Source of the DNA: Acanthosoma haemorrhoidale
Taxonomy: Eukaryota > Arthropoda > Insecta > Hemiptera > Acanthosomatidae
Assembly: GCA_930367205.1 (NCBI GenBank)
Contig: OV884012.1
Coordinates: forward strand, 33,762,796-33,826,795
Reading direction: 5' to 3'
Length of the DNA: 64,000 bases
The stretch's first letter is position 1, and every line of letters begins with the position of its first letter. Under the pieces are notes generated by a model. It had not been told where the DNA came from, did no database searches, and saw only the letters and a program-made list of their open reading frames with translations. Positions 22,073 through 34,200 of the stretch are shown here, in pieces. The translations under genes were made by a program, and so were the position numbers.

Positions 22073-22411
22073 TAGTTTATTATTATACCATTCCATCTTT
22101 CATAGTAGCAATTACCTTACCAATATCAGATGAGATTTTTTCTTTAGTAGGTTTTACATTAATTATTAGAAATAAACCGATCAGGATGATAATTTAGCTT
22201 GTTATAGGATGAAAATAAGTTGTCAATATTAAATGTTGCTCAAACATAAATAGGTCACAATTTTATCCAAACATAGGGTTATTGCAATGTTACTCGTAAT
22301 GCCATCGCCCACTTAGTATTTTGAATAAGATAAAAAATTATTTATCTTACAATGTAATTTTATATGTAGATTCATAGTTACCTAACAAAAAATTAAAAAT
22401 GCCACAGCTTT
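22073..22411. other. AT-rich stretch, nothing recognised
   Basis: No supported feature. Confidence 0.4.
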
Positions 22412-22680
22412 GATTTGTTGTTTTTTTTGCCGATGTCTGAACAAAGAACGTTAAAAATTGGACAAGAGAAAGACGGAGGGGGAAGGGGGTTAACCGTCTA
22501 TAAAGCAGCAGCATGTAGAAGGTTGAGGCCAGAAAACTGTACAGAGGAGAAGATTAACAAAGGTCCGGGAAGAAAGTTTGGATGGGATCTAGTTAACCAG
22601 AGGAATATGTCACACACTAGAAAAACCCATCTGTACATTCTGCCCTCTCCATAATCCAGCAGGTGGCCCATCTACTATTC
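22412..22680 (-). repeat. Dispersed repeat E, copy 2 (minus-oriented, A-tailed)
   Basis: On the minus strand the 3' end reads TTGTTCAGACATCGGCAAAA followed by more A. The same end appears, mutated, at 42785-42895 and 10925-11000. The 79-codon plus ORF at 22415-22654 is a by-product and matches no family. Confidence 0.6.
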
Positions 22681-23939
22681 AGCTTCGAATGTATGTGTAT
22701 TTTGTTTCTTTTTATGTCATAATTAAAGTATTTAGAATGATTATTTCAAAATTTTATATTACACCTATAACCAATTACCATCATCGTGCAATAATGTATG
22801 TCTCTATTTTATGCAGCTAATGGAAAACATGTTATGGGGATATCATAACGTGTTATAATGAAGTAAATGCTTTGTTTACACAGAGAAGTGGGGATAATTT
22901 AAAAGGAGGGGGGTTATTTCTTGTTATTGTCACTTCTGAAGAGGAATGCTCATCTTATAACCTTCTAGCGTAGTATTTAATGGTGATGTGACAGAAGCAT
23001 GTTTCAGCCTACCTGAGGTGTAATTATCCTTACTGCTTGTAGGTAGACATCAATTTGTTTAATTGAACCTTTACTTGAATTTGCTGGAATTCGTTTAATA
23101 ACACAACATTTTAGTCGTATTTCACATTTATTTGGCTAGGCACCCACATGATTATTCAGTTCAGGAAATAGAACAATGGTATTCAAATGGAGGTGGGCCC
23201 ACTGGTGACAAAATAATGGTCATTAAGTAAACAAAACCTGTTTCTTGGCTTCTTGGAATCTTAATAGAACACAGACTGGAACGAAATTGTGCCCCCTTAC
23301 AACTGTTAAGTAGCACTGAAGTCCTTACCGAAAGAGGAATAATAATTTTTTAGTACATTCTATTTTAATAATAATGCCAAAAAGTAAATTTTTAGTTGAT
23401 GACTTTCCAAATTCATTTTTGTATGTAAAAATATTAATATATATTGAAATAATTTCAGACCAGAGTTTTCTTATAAATAAAATTGGCCTTTTAGAAGCCT
23501 CGTGCCAATAATGGGATCCACCCAATATTTCCGTTTACGTTTCTTTTTATATAGAAAGTGTAACATCAGAACAACAATAGAAGTCATCGTCGAAATTTAT
23601 TTAAGTACTAAAAATACCCACGACAATTAACATTCAAGTAGGTGGACTGTAATATAATTCTGTAACTGTGACTATTCAGCCACTTGTGTGGGCTGGTGCC
23701 TGGCCTTACTGAGCTGGTGTTGTCCCACACCAATGCTTAAGAGATCATTTGAGTTCTATTATTGTTATTGTCGGAAGAGAAACAATACAAGGAAGTAAGT
23801 AACGCAAGCCCCTTTAAAACCACCCTTTTGTTTCTCAAAAAAGATCTTCCAGTCAGCTACTAGCACTAAGACAAAACCTGTGATGGCACGTGTCAAGAAG
23901 CGATAGCCAATCCTTTCTGTCCTTCCGCCACGAGACTAA
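22681..23939. other. AT-rich stretch, nothing recognised
   Basis: No supported gene or repeat. A minus ORF (23325-23525) has chance composition. Confidence 0.4.
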
Positions 23940-24180
23940 GCGAGTTAAAAGGCAAGCGATTTAGGGTCTAGTGCCCTTCTTATTGGCCCTTATTGTCGGC
24001 CTTTTACGCTTCAATTTCGATCTGCCCAATATCACTTCTTTCTTGGCCTCTAGTTCTTTCAATTCTTTCTTTCGCCCAATTATCGGCCTGAATCCTTTAA
24101 GATTTTTGAATCATGTTTCCTTTAAAATAAAAGTTAGAGGCCGGAAGAGCACACGTTTACAAACACGCAGATGACGTGCT
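23940..24180. other. GC-richer island; candidate regulatory element
   Basis: Reiterates the words TTATTGGCC, TTATTGTCGGCC, CCCAATATCAC and AATTATCGGCC within 120 bases, in an otherwise AT-rich setting. The plus ORF (23971-24174) has no domain. The clustered TTATYGGCC-type words suggest repeated binding sites. Confidence 0.35.
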
Positions 24181-24811
24181 GGCGATTTTCCCCGTTTTGA
24201 ACTGACACTTAGCTAATTAATGAATTACTATCGTACCCCGACAAACCAACGTCTATTTTCAAACTTATAGATGAAAGGAAACGACACGATCTGTGCGGGT
24301 ATTTGAGCCATACCCTTGGTGACCTGAAACAGCTATGCTAATCACTTTAACACGCGAGGGTCCCAAATAGTGACTAATGCCATTATTATTGTTTCGACAA
24401 TTCACAACTTCAAATACACTCAACTCAAATACCCGATAATTACTGAATTGAAATGGGCTGGAATGTGAAACTCTCTACAGAATGTCCTCTAGAATTCCTT
24501 CTTTTATATGTAAGTGAAAATTGTGTTGTTACCTCAAATAAAGGTCTTTTAATCAACAATCTATGTTTCTTTATAATGAAAAATGCGTTTGGACGACTAA
24601 TTAGGGGGTTGGATTCGCTTCCTTCATTTTCAATGTCAACAAATTTCATTTAAATTTGAATTCCAGGCAAAATAAACGCACAAACAAAAACCTAATGCAT
24701 TTCATAATTGTTCAAAGTCTTCATGAAGCATGCGCCTTGAACTAAAAGAATTACGTTTTCACTAACAGTCTTTAGGACACTGTCGAATTCCTCAAGGATT
24801 CCATTAAACAA
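24181..24811. other. AT-rich stretch, nothing recognised
   Basis: Overlapping ORFs on both strands (24440-24653) lack motifs. Confidence 0.4.
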
Positions 24812-25110
24812 CAACCTTTATTACGATAAAAGTTACAAGCTGCCTTATTAGGTAATAAGTAAATGTGCTCAAAGTTCTCATTCATACCATATTCACAATT
24901 TTTCATTCACTCGCTCAATCATAGCATATTCACAATTCTTCATTCACTTGCTCATTCATACAGTATTTACAAACAACCTAGAGATCACCCAAGTCCACAT
25001 TGTTGTCACCTCCCATGCATGCGAAAGAGGAAGCGAAGCCTTGGGGGAGTCCCCACGCCCCTCCATCACAGCCCCGTGACCGTATACGAGCCAGTGTAGA
25101 CTGACCAAGA
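24812..25110 (-). mobile_element. Jockey LINE 3' UTR fragment, copy 2
   Basis: It matches the 3' UTR of the element at 1700-2420 on the same (minus) strand. Shared segments are TTTCGCATG...GGGAGGTGACAA, the repeated CATTCACTCGCTCA(A/T)TCATA block as seen on the plus strand, CATACCATATTCACAATTTT, and the end TTATTAGG(T)AATAAGTAA. AATAAAG (minus) lies near 24824-24818. Coding sequence is essentially absent, so it is severely 5'-truncated. Confidence 0.85.
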
Positions 25111-26030
25111 GCGTGAGAGCCACAGACGCTCATGACATCCTCTGAGATTTAAGGCTAATTAACTGAGCTCTCAAAAGTTTCGTGTTTCCTGGAATCACCA
25201 AAGACTTTGAGACCCTAAAAGAAGTTACATGTAATTATTAAGATACTGTTAATAAATATTTAACTAGAATAAAGCTGGTAAATCACCGTTTAAGAAGTTG
25301 TTATTAAATCAATTTACTTTTTTTCATTTAAATTGGGCATGACAACCTAAGATTGTATCATAGCTATCGTTAATATCCATTCACTGCCATTGAAAACCCT
25401 TAACTTAGGATATAAAAATCATAAATATTTTTTAGCTTTCAGTTATTTAGGGAACTTTGTAATATGAAATGCACTGAGCACACTTATAAAAAATCCTTTG
25501 AATATTTTTTAATATTTAATTTGGCAAGCTAATGGAGCGTTTTGAATAATTAAACCTATCAATTTTGTTGTTTCTTGTTATATATTCTTCTGGGGAATAT
25601 TAATTCTCTGAGAGCTTCCAAGAACTTCGGCTGAAGTTGCTTACTACAAGGATTTACCACCCATACCAGACTTCATATGAAGAGTTCGGTGTTTAGCGAT
25701 TAATAAGTCATTTTGCAACTCCGTATGGAAGTAATCTCTAGTACATGGTGTAAGTTTATGAGATTATCTCTGAAATAGCAGGTTAATTCCTAATGCTGAT
25801 AAGTTTCATATCGAAAGAAAGATTGGTACCGAAACCCGATTCAAATCCTAAATAAAATTGGCATGATGGAATATTAAAATTCAAATATGTCTATTGAATG
25901 GAAATTCCTTGCAGGATTTTATTGAAAGTACAGTTCATTTATTTACCAACATTTGGAAACAGTAATATATTGGTATGCACGTAATAGGGATTTAACAATG
26001 TTTTATTTTGTAGGTGAGCCTAGGTGCCCC
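25111..26030. other. AT-rich stretch, nothing recognised
   Basis: No supported feature. Confidence 0.4.
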
Positions 26031-26240
26031 TAGCCTCCACCCTCAGTAGACTCTCACTACCTTCCTGATTCCACCCGCCTCCTTTAGGCATTCCACATCC
26101 TATATCCTTCTCATACATCCTTCAAATGGGGGACTCCCCTTAGTGAAAGGCACTCATTAGCCCAAAATAATTTTCCTTTATTTTTCCCACATCCTATTTT
26201 ATAAGTTTGAGAGCTAAGAAGAAAAAAAAAAACAATTTGT
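26031..26240 (+). repeat. Dispersed repeat C, copy 2 (A-tailed)
   Basis: Same family as 20815-20965. It ends AAGTTTGAGAGCTAAGAAG plus an A-run, directly before the LINE at 26243. It is longer at its 5' side than copy 1. Confidence 0.7.
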
Positions 26241-26242
26241 AG

Positions 26243-27145
26243 GTGATTTTCCTTTCTCATACGAGTTGTGTGATATTATTTTTTATCTCCTACCGTTTTT
26301 GGAATTATTTTCTTTTTCTTGTTTCGTTTGAACCCATGATCTGCAAGATGGAATACTATAGCTTCGATCAGCAATACTTGTCAGCTTTGACAAGGGGTTT
26401 ATTTACACATTGTTTTCCTTTCGCTCAATCAATATATCGGTTTTGAATCTGGAATTAAATTGTTGGGACAAATTAAAGAAAGCTATGGTAATCGCTTTCG
26501 CCAACGACTTTGAGGTTTACAGCGGTTGCATGAGTGCACAAAGAGTTCTTGCACAGGCCGAGTCAGTTTGTAACGTAGCCAGTAACAGACTGGAAGGGTT
26601 AAACATCAGTGTGAACGCCGGGAGGATCGACTGTAGAATATTCTCCCTCCAAAAGGTAATAGGAGGGCAAGAGAACTCACCGGCTTTCTCATTGCACTAT
26701 CTGGGTATGGATAGGCATCTCCATTTCTCTACTCATTTTAAAAAAAAAAAAATAGAAAAAGTACGACACAGGTCTTACCCGCTCCACCACTTGCTAACTT
26801 CACCAAACTTGTCACTGCGTCTCAAACTAATACGGCCAGCTCTGCTGTACGGTGCCCCGCTATTTACTCACTTGACTGACAATACATCTAAGAGTTTCCA
26901 ACAATTCCAGTATGCGATCATGAGAAAAGTGGTCAGACATAATACCTCTCTAGGGAGGTTAAAGAACGCTGACCTGCACCCGTTGCTTGGTGTGCCATCG
27001 GTGGGTGAGTTCATCCACCGGAGACAATCAAGTTTTTTTACTCGTTGCAGCACCTCACAAACCCAGTGTTTAACACTATGACCCCACCACCCTTCCCTTT
27101 TCGATGGCAACAGACTGTCGGGAAAAATTAGGTTAGGATTTATTT
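26243..27145 (+). pseudogene. LINE reverse transcriptase fragment (Jockey/I superfamily), broken
   Basis: Decayed ORF2 piece. At about 26380 LTRG begins the conserved block 4 region, then a frameshift near 26440 moves into the 26410-27081 frame. That frame has VIAFANDFEVYSG (residues 27-39): the catalytic FADD box with the first Asp changed to Asn. Further on are HYLGMDRHLHF, RLKLIRPALLYGAPLF and ADLHPLLGVPSVGEF of the thumb region. A second frameshift near 27050 leads to NPVFNTMTPPP and a stop near 27145. An A-run (about 26742-26752) sits inside the coding part. The element is inactive and truncated at both ends, and belongs to a different lineage from the Jockey and I-clade copies in this window. 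Confidence 0.85.
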
Positions 27146-29104
27146 TACCTTTTTATTGTTAGATGTAAGTCTATGATAATTAAGGTGAGCCACATCACTT
27201 ATAAAAAATTCAGTCCATTAATGTATTGATATTAATATTGTTATACTATTGTACAATGCAGATCACTATTAATACAAAACTGAAGTTGTATAAAAAGCCA
27301 AGCTACAGAAATTATAATGAAGCAATTGTAAATATATTCGTTTGTAGAATATATATTTTGTAATATATACTAATTTTGTAACAAGGGGATATAAAAAAAA
27401 AAGTTTATTTATATTAAATAATTTCCTTCCATTGATCAGGTATTTTCAAATATTATTGCGCAAACATATTTTAGTATAACTTTACGCTAATGCAACACAC
27501 CAAGAACTTGATAGGGTAGTAAAATCTAGTAATGTAGTTATATAAAAGGATTTATTTACAGAAAGATACATTCGTTATGTATTTAGGTACAGTTTATTAT
27601 ATTAGCATAATATATTAGCTATTAAATTACATTGGCATGTAAGTAACTATCCTGAATAAAATAAACCTATCATTCACCGAACGTAGCATCACATTATTTT
27701 AAATTACTTTTTAAAAATATTCCCAAACCTCTTTTATTTTTCAACAAGCATACCCTGCAATCTTAATCAAACATTCCTTTTATCCAAGCTACTTCTCAAT
27801 AACAAAATTTCCGAACGGTATGTTCTCATAGGTCATCCTTAGCAGCGACGTTTAAGGTGAATGTGGTCTCGAAACAAAACAAGGTTTTTTCCAAAGGGAC
27901 TTATAAAATGATAATCGAAGTGGATAGTTGCTGAGTTTTTTTTCCTCTAAACATTAACCAGACAGTAATAATGCGACGTCACCGCAATACATTGTAACAA
28001 CTTCCCTGACCACTGTTCCACCGATATGCATATCCATCGACATGCAGCTTCACCAAAAAGGCCTTCACCAAGTCGCTGATAACAGAAGGAGACGTTGTAT
28101 TTATAAATTTATGCGAGAGGGTGGTTTGAGGGTAGGCTGGGTTAATATTTAATGTGCATGAGCCAAACCGCAGGCCCATATATCACAGAGCCTCAACGAA
28201 TCTGCCACTGTCAGCACCTTCTTCTCTTTATACCGCCCATATATTACTCTACTCCTATATTATACCCAACCTTATATATTTAAATAATAATGGGATAATT
28301 AGAAAGGGTTCGTTTTTTTCTCTCTAGGCATTGTTATATTTGTTATTAATTCAATAAACCAATCTAAATTACGTTAATTGTTTTTAGGAGGTACACAGGT
28401 ATACAGAGCGATTAGCTTCCCCACACATATATGATATATTTATTACAAAAACTGAAATAGCTTCACAATTTCGTAATTCTTAAACGTTTTCTTTCTGCTA
28501 ATCGTTTTTGGAAATTGTTTCTGTAATTCTTGTAATAACGTCTTCTATTATCGTTTTTTGCAATCAAAATATTCAGAATCCTACTATATGTTAATGGCGT
28601 ATGACTTTTTTAATAATTTCAAGGCATGGAGTTTTAAAAATTGAGACAATCCCATTATAAATTGGGAGTAGTAAATCATTTAATATTATTGCTTTTAATT
28701 TGTCTGTCACACATTCATCCTCAGAAATCATCTACGATTATACATAATCATTATATTCAAATTATGGATCTCTTATATTCATTAATTAAATACTATGATG
28801 TAATTTTAGGTTGTGTTTTTATTATCTTAATATTACCTATGAAAAATTATAATTGAATAGCTACTGATTTGCATGTATCTGGACTGAATGAAGGTTTCAT
28901 TTTGTTAGCTGTTTTTAATTGGTGAAGTGATTAGGTGTTAATGAGATCTAACTAAACCTACTACATCGAACTAATCATTTCGAAAATTCATCAAATGGAG
29001 CCTAACAAATGGGTCCTGGAAGATAAGTTTCATTCATCATGAACATGAACTAACTTATCAATGGATACTGAGATCGTAGGACGATGAAAACCAGTAGACA
29101 TTCT
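27146..29104. other. AT-rich stretch with one GC-balanced block
   Basis: 27960-28230 is GC-balanced with several CpGs and a 66-codon minus ORF of no known family. The remainder is AT-rich. I see no supported gene. Confidence 0.35.
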
Positions 29105-29133
29105 GGTAGCAGGTGGAATTCATGCCTGCTACC
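29105..29133. other. Perfect hairpin, 9-bp stem
   Basis: GGTAGCAGG (29105-29113), an 11-base loop, then CCTGCTACC (29125-29133). A stem-loop without a flanking gene; function unknown. Confidence 0.7.
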
Positions 29134-29394
29134 ACTAACAATGTCAGATAACTTTACAAATCCACTAATATCTGGCTTTGGATTCAGTTGCAAATTGTCG
29201 AATGATAAATTTTGGTCCTTTTCGGGATTTTATGATTTATCATTTCCTATCAATGATATTCGATTTCTGACAGTAAGCTAATGAATCTATATATTTAGTA
29301 TTCCAAGAAATTCACTTGATTTCAGATACACGGTTACAATCTTTTGCAAAAGCTTTTGAAATGTCTCACCTTGTTAAAAAAAAAAAACCAGTGA

Positions 29395-29470
29395 CATGGC
29401 GAGAGCTCAAGCCTTGGACCTCCTGGGCTTCATGGTCATCTTCCATCTGAGCTTTACTCGCCCAAGTTGA
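29395..29470 (-). repeat. tRNA-like sequence / tRNA-derived SINE head
   Basis: On the minus strand an A-box-like AGCTCAGATGGAAGA is followed about 30 bases later by GGTCCAAGGCTTGAGCTC, a degenerate B box. The ends GGGCGAG and CTCTCGCC pair over about six bases like an acceptor stem. The D and T stems carry mismatches, so it is not a functional tRNA as it stands. The poly-T (plus: A-run at 29375-29387) just downstream supports a SINE or Pol III transcript origin. Confidence 0.5.
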
Positions 29471-29945
29471 TATAAAATCTGATTAGCTCAGGCTCGTCTC
29501 GTGATTGATAGCAATCTTTAGGCTCTGATGAAGATCATCTAAAAAAGTTGTAGCTTTGTGACTCTATAGAAAGTGAATAGATACACATATTACTACAACT
29601 AATGATTTTTTAAATTGTAACTATGTATAGGGTGGGGGGGGGGTATAACCTTTAATCATTCAAAATAACAAATGTCAATAAATTTCAAGATGTCAAATTC
29701 TAGTTTTTGGCTTTGCAGAGCTAGACTTTTATTTTTGTGAAAACTCATGAAATAAACTCTGCATTGGCTTTCTGCAGAGTGGCTTCAGGGTGTCAACTTA
29801 AACCCCCTTCGCTATTCCGTCATCTTCGTAATAAGTTACTTCGTTTATATTAAATCTAATGGCAGCCCTCTAAAGCCCTCCCTCCTACCTTATAACTCCT
29901 TTTTTTGTTTGTTGGAGTTACATATTATACCTTTGAAAAGGAGCC
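29471..29945. other. Mixed stretch with a poly-G run
   Basis: G-run at about 29633-29642; otherwise nothing is supported. Confidence 0.35.
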
Positions 29946-29970
29946 AGGATATTGAAGAAGACAATATCCT
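29946..29970. other. Perfect hairpin, 9-bp stem
   Basis: AGGATATTG, a seven-base loop (AAGAAGA), then CAATATCCT. It sits just before the GC-rich island at 29985. Confidence 0.7.
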
Positions 29971-29984
29971 GTAAATCAGTGGCT

Positions 29985-30345
29985 CTCCTGTGAAATATTC
30001 AGATCCGACGAAAGGTTTGAGCGCGTCCTGCCCCGGCCTATAAATAAATGGAGGTACGTGTTCTCCCGCTCAGCGTGTGTGCGCCCTGGATTATTCAAAG
30101 CTTGACGGATGGCGAGGATCCTGAGAGATTGAGCCGCATCAAGATCAATGCAGTCAATAGGACATCAATTTGCATAAGGAGTCCTCTCCGGAGTTTTCTC
30201 GTTTCCAGATAAGGGAATAATATAACAGGAGGGGGAGCGTGTCCAGATAGTTGTGCAGATGTCTGTGCGCTTGAGTCCCGCTATCTGACTGCAGGGACAC
30301 TTCACTCCCGGTTCTAATCATCTGTCTCTTTCCTCAGACTTCCTC
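29985..30345. other. GC-rich island; candidate regulatory element or promoter
   Basis: CpG-containing GC-rich block with CCTATAAATAAATGG (TATA-like, about 30039), AATTTGCATAAGG and several GGATCCTGA-type words. No exon-like ORF is seen. Its composition contrasts strongly with the AT-rich flanks. Confidence 0.35.
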
Positions 30346-31899
30346 TAGAACATTTCAATTCCAGGTTGCAATCTTCGATCTTGAGCTGAGAAGTAGGATA
30401 GGTGAAAATCTTTTTAGTGATTGTGCGATGCTGTTAATGTGATTAGTGCCTAAGATTCAAAGGTTATTTCCCAACATTGGGAGAGGCTCTCCTACCATTT
30501 CGGTAGTGACAGATTCATAATTAATTTTTTTTTTTAAATCTCTTGATTTGTTTTTGGTTAATCGCATCCGTTCCTTTCCAATTAAAGATTTTTAAAATCG
30601 TGGTCCAAAATAAATTTAATAATGACAAAAGTTTTGATTGGCGGTGCCTAAAAAGTTCACGTTGAGAAATACACTTATTTTAGGATGAAGAAGGAGCTTT
30701 GATTTAATTAATTTAATTATTATCAAAAAGAGAAAAAATCATAAAACAAGTAATAGCCACTGATCCTTGAATTTATTGGTCATGGTATAACTATTATTTT
30801 TTTTCTTTCCTATTAATATGTGAACGACTCTAGTGCCGGATTTCTCGAAAATTTATATATTTATAAGTTGAGAAAATACCAGTAAGGATTAGTCTCATGC
30901 TGAAGCATTCAGTATTTCAGGGAAGTTGTTGGCTTGCAGCCATTGCCGAGTGCAGACGGCCTGCGAGCATCGCTGATATAGTGGAGCGGTTTAAAATAAA
31001 TCTCTTACAGTTGTACACAGTGTAGTTCTGTTATCAGAACTATGTTTTTGTTATGAGATGGCACGAAAATCATTTCAAACTAATAATTTTAGTCAGTGTA
31101 GTTATTGATGAAATTATAATATCAAAAGTCGTGGCTTGTTTTTAATACTATTCCGCGTTATTAAGATGTCCAATACCTGAAGCAACAATCAGTTGATCTC
31201 AACTCCTTTGTTCAACTCCGTCAAGAACTTCAATAAATGAAAGTGTTCAATTGTAATAATTATTATTAGGTTTATTATATAATAAATCGGATTTCAAAGC
31301 CTTTTTTTTTTTTTAAACTTAACTGAGCATAAAAGTATTAAAAATGAAACCTTTAGCAGTAACCTGATCATCTTCAACAAATAAAACTTCAATAAATTCA
31401 AGTAGTTTATTTTAACATTCTCAAACTCCTTTAAACAATGAATATCAATTCCAAATAGAATATCCTGAATTGCCTGTATTCTTCTTTATCGGCACAAGTT
31501 ATTCTTGCTAAGGGTAGTAACTTTAATTCTAATATACCATTATTACCTTCGGAGCTAAGGTTTTTTATCACTTGGCGGTATTGAATGCTAGCGGAAAACT
31601 GTTGAGTATATCTATTCTGCGAAATCTAATTTCAGATTAATTTAACAATTTTTGCTTACATATTAATAGACGAAAGACAACCTCTCTCCTTCTCAGTCAT
31701 TGAGTAAAGATTACTTGCGGGCAAAAAAAAAAAAAAAATAACATATCCATCATTATTGTTACTTCGGAGGAGCTACAACATTTTTGGGTGGTGAAACTCA
31801 GATGGTGTTCTCAGATGCAGCTGCTTCTCGATTTCGGGAAAAAGTTTTCAAAAAAAATGATTCAGAATCTCTATTATTGTAATATATCAGGTTATTAGA
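30346..31899. other. AT-rich stretch, nothing recognised
   Basis: No supported feature. A short GC-balanced patch lies at 30900-31000. Confidence 0.4.
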
Positions 31900-32590
31900 C
31901 GACTGATTCTATGCATTAGTGGCTTGTATCTGTTCGCATCTTCCATGTAACAGTATGATCAGCAATAGAAGAGCCACGGTTTTTTCTCTAGTAGTAATGA
32001 GCTACACATTTAAAAGTATAGAAAAATCATTCGTTCCATTGCATAGCCATTGTAGAGCGGAGCCATTAAGGTCTGGGTCGGACGGAGTAATCGAAATTAG
32101 GTAAGGAGGCTTGGCCTAGGAAGGGCACTTCTATAAGAGCTGAAGATGGGAAGGGGCGGTTTTTATAGGTTAAGGGCTCGGGTGGGGATTAAGAGGACAA
32201 GCGCCATTGGCTGCAACGAGGCCAATGAAAACTAACGGCCCTACCTACACAGTGTCCTGCCTGATCACATGTTCTCCTCTGCAGCTCTTTATCGGCGGAA
32301 AATTCAAATTTTTCCTTTATGAGAAGGCCATCCAACAGCAATATCCGAATATCCTTAAGGAGCCTCTCCAGCCCTGGATACTGCCCTTTTATAACATTAT
32401 GTCCCGGCTTTCTTCCAAATATATGTTAACCCTCTCGTTCGTGGTCTAGTCCATAGGAAGGCTCAACGTGAAACTGCTAGGCTTTTGAGCCATCTTACCC
32501 CTGGCTGCTTTAAGCCACTCTCTCCAGAGTTTCATCTTCCTTAGGCCCCCTTTTGTAGTCTCCTAGTTGCCTACTTCTAGCTCGTATATC
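31900..32590. other. GC-richer island with weak ORFs; candidate regulatory element
   Basis: Contains an 80-codon plus ORF (32207-32449; LFIGGKFKFFLYEKAIQQQY) behind a CTCCTCTGCAG acceptor-like sequence, but with no donor or known domain. It also has CTCTTTATCGGCGG and TTTTTATAGG words. It could be an exon fragment, but I favour non-coding DNA. Confidence 0.3.
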
Positions 32591-33899
32591 AGCATATTTT
32601 TTCCATGTAAAAGAAAGTTGTTAAGTTAAAAGAATAATAATTAACTATCGGAACATTCATGGTTTAAAATAAACTACCGTTGCCAGCACAAGAGTTGAGG
32701 ACTAATTTTGCAATACAAAACGAAATGATGAAATAATAAAACGGGCAATGTAAAATTAATTCGATGACCACAATATCTGATGCTTTATCTCCTACCTGTG
32801 GTAACAAGAATGTTAAAGATGTGAGATTATAGGATGGTTAGATCCTTCTGTTGTCTATAAAAACACTTTAAATAAAAGTAAACTAAAATCCAACTCGTAC
32901 TGAGAGCTGGCTCACTTTGCTTTGGCGAACTGCTGAAGTAACTCTTAACTTAGAAAAACCTACTCAGGCGTAGAGGGAGGGTCTTCTACTGTCAAATATA
33001 GTGCCTCTAGTCCCGAGGTACATAAAATCGTTATCATCTCTATGTGCAGATGATTTTAACAAAATGTCATTACCTTCAAATCAAAACAAATTCTAATAAA
33101 TATATTTAGTTTGATTTTAAAATATCACTACAATGAGAATTGTAGCCTGTTTTGAGGTCATTGGCTTTGAGTTCCACTTCAGACTGACGACAATGACGTA
33201 CTAGTAAGAAGGATTTTAATAAGTACCTGTTCAGATCTTTATAATCATTTTCGTCATTCTTATTCGTTTCTAAGTTATAGCAATATTTTAAAATTATATT
33301 CTATATATAGAAAACTTCCGCTAATGTGATACGCTCAGGATTTGATAGAAGAATAAAATACCTTGTGAATAGTTAAATGGCATCCATTTTTAGCTAAATA
33401 TTTTAATTATTCAACTAATGCGTGAAGGGGCACATCAGGTAAATATATTAACGGATATAAGTACCCGTGAAAAAAATACAACCTATATAGTTGATGTATT
33501 CCGATACAGTTGTAAATCAGATATATTAGTGTATTGAATACGCAAGTATAAGTATCCATCTTGTTACAGATTATGTTACAGATAAAGCATGGTAATAATC
33601 GAAAATCAGTTCATAAGATTCTGTCTAACCTGCAAAGCATTCATTTCTCTTCCTTGATTCTTTGCGTTGCAAATAGTACTAAAACCACCACAATTTGGAG
33701 TATTAAGGCACGCTTCACACAGACATAACACTTTTTTTTCGTTTTTTATCTGGACAGAGAGACATAACAGTAAATTACGAAGAAGGCAGTGACTTTTATT
33801 CTGTCTGGTGAGCCCGCGAATTGCAGCACTGATTTGAAAATTTACAACGCATCAACTTGGGTCGGTTGATGGATCATTATTTTTTTGATGTCCCACCAT
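32591..33899. other. AT-rich stretch, nothing recognised
   Basis: No supported feature. Confidence 0.4.
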
Positions 33900-34200
33900 A
33901 AAAAGGGCCAACCTGAGAATGCTATACTTTCAAGCAGTCCTCTCCTTGCGCTAGTGCTCCCGTGGTTTTCCAATTACGTCCTTGCAGGGGCCTCTTAATT
34001 GGATCATTCGTGAAATTTTAATTTGGCCGTCCTCCCTTCGCACAATCAACTCCGCACAACCGGAAAATAATGTCAGCCCTTCGCCGACTACACCAAGGCA
34101 AGTGCGATGCATATTTCAGGGCCAATTCGGCCCTTTCTTATGCATCCCTTCTCCCGGCCGATTCTGAATGGAAAAGTCTTTCGTAAAGAAAAATCGCAGC
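33900..34200. other. GC-richer island; candidate regulatory element
   Basis: Holds GGCCTCTTAATTGGATC, TTTTAATTTGGCCGTCC and GGGCCAATTCGGCCC: AATT cores next to GGCC words, a pattern shared with other islands here. The 61-codon ORF (33982-34167) lacks motifs. Confidence 0.35.
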
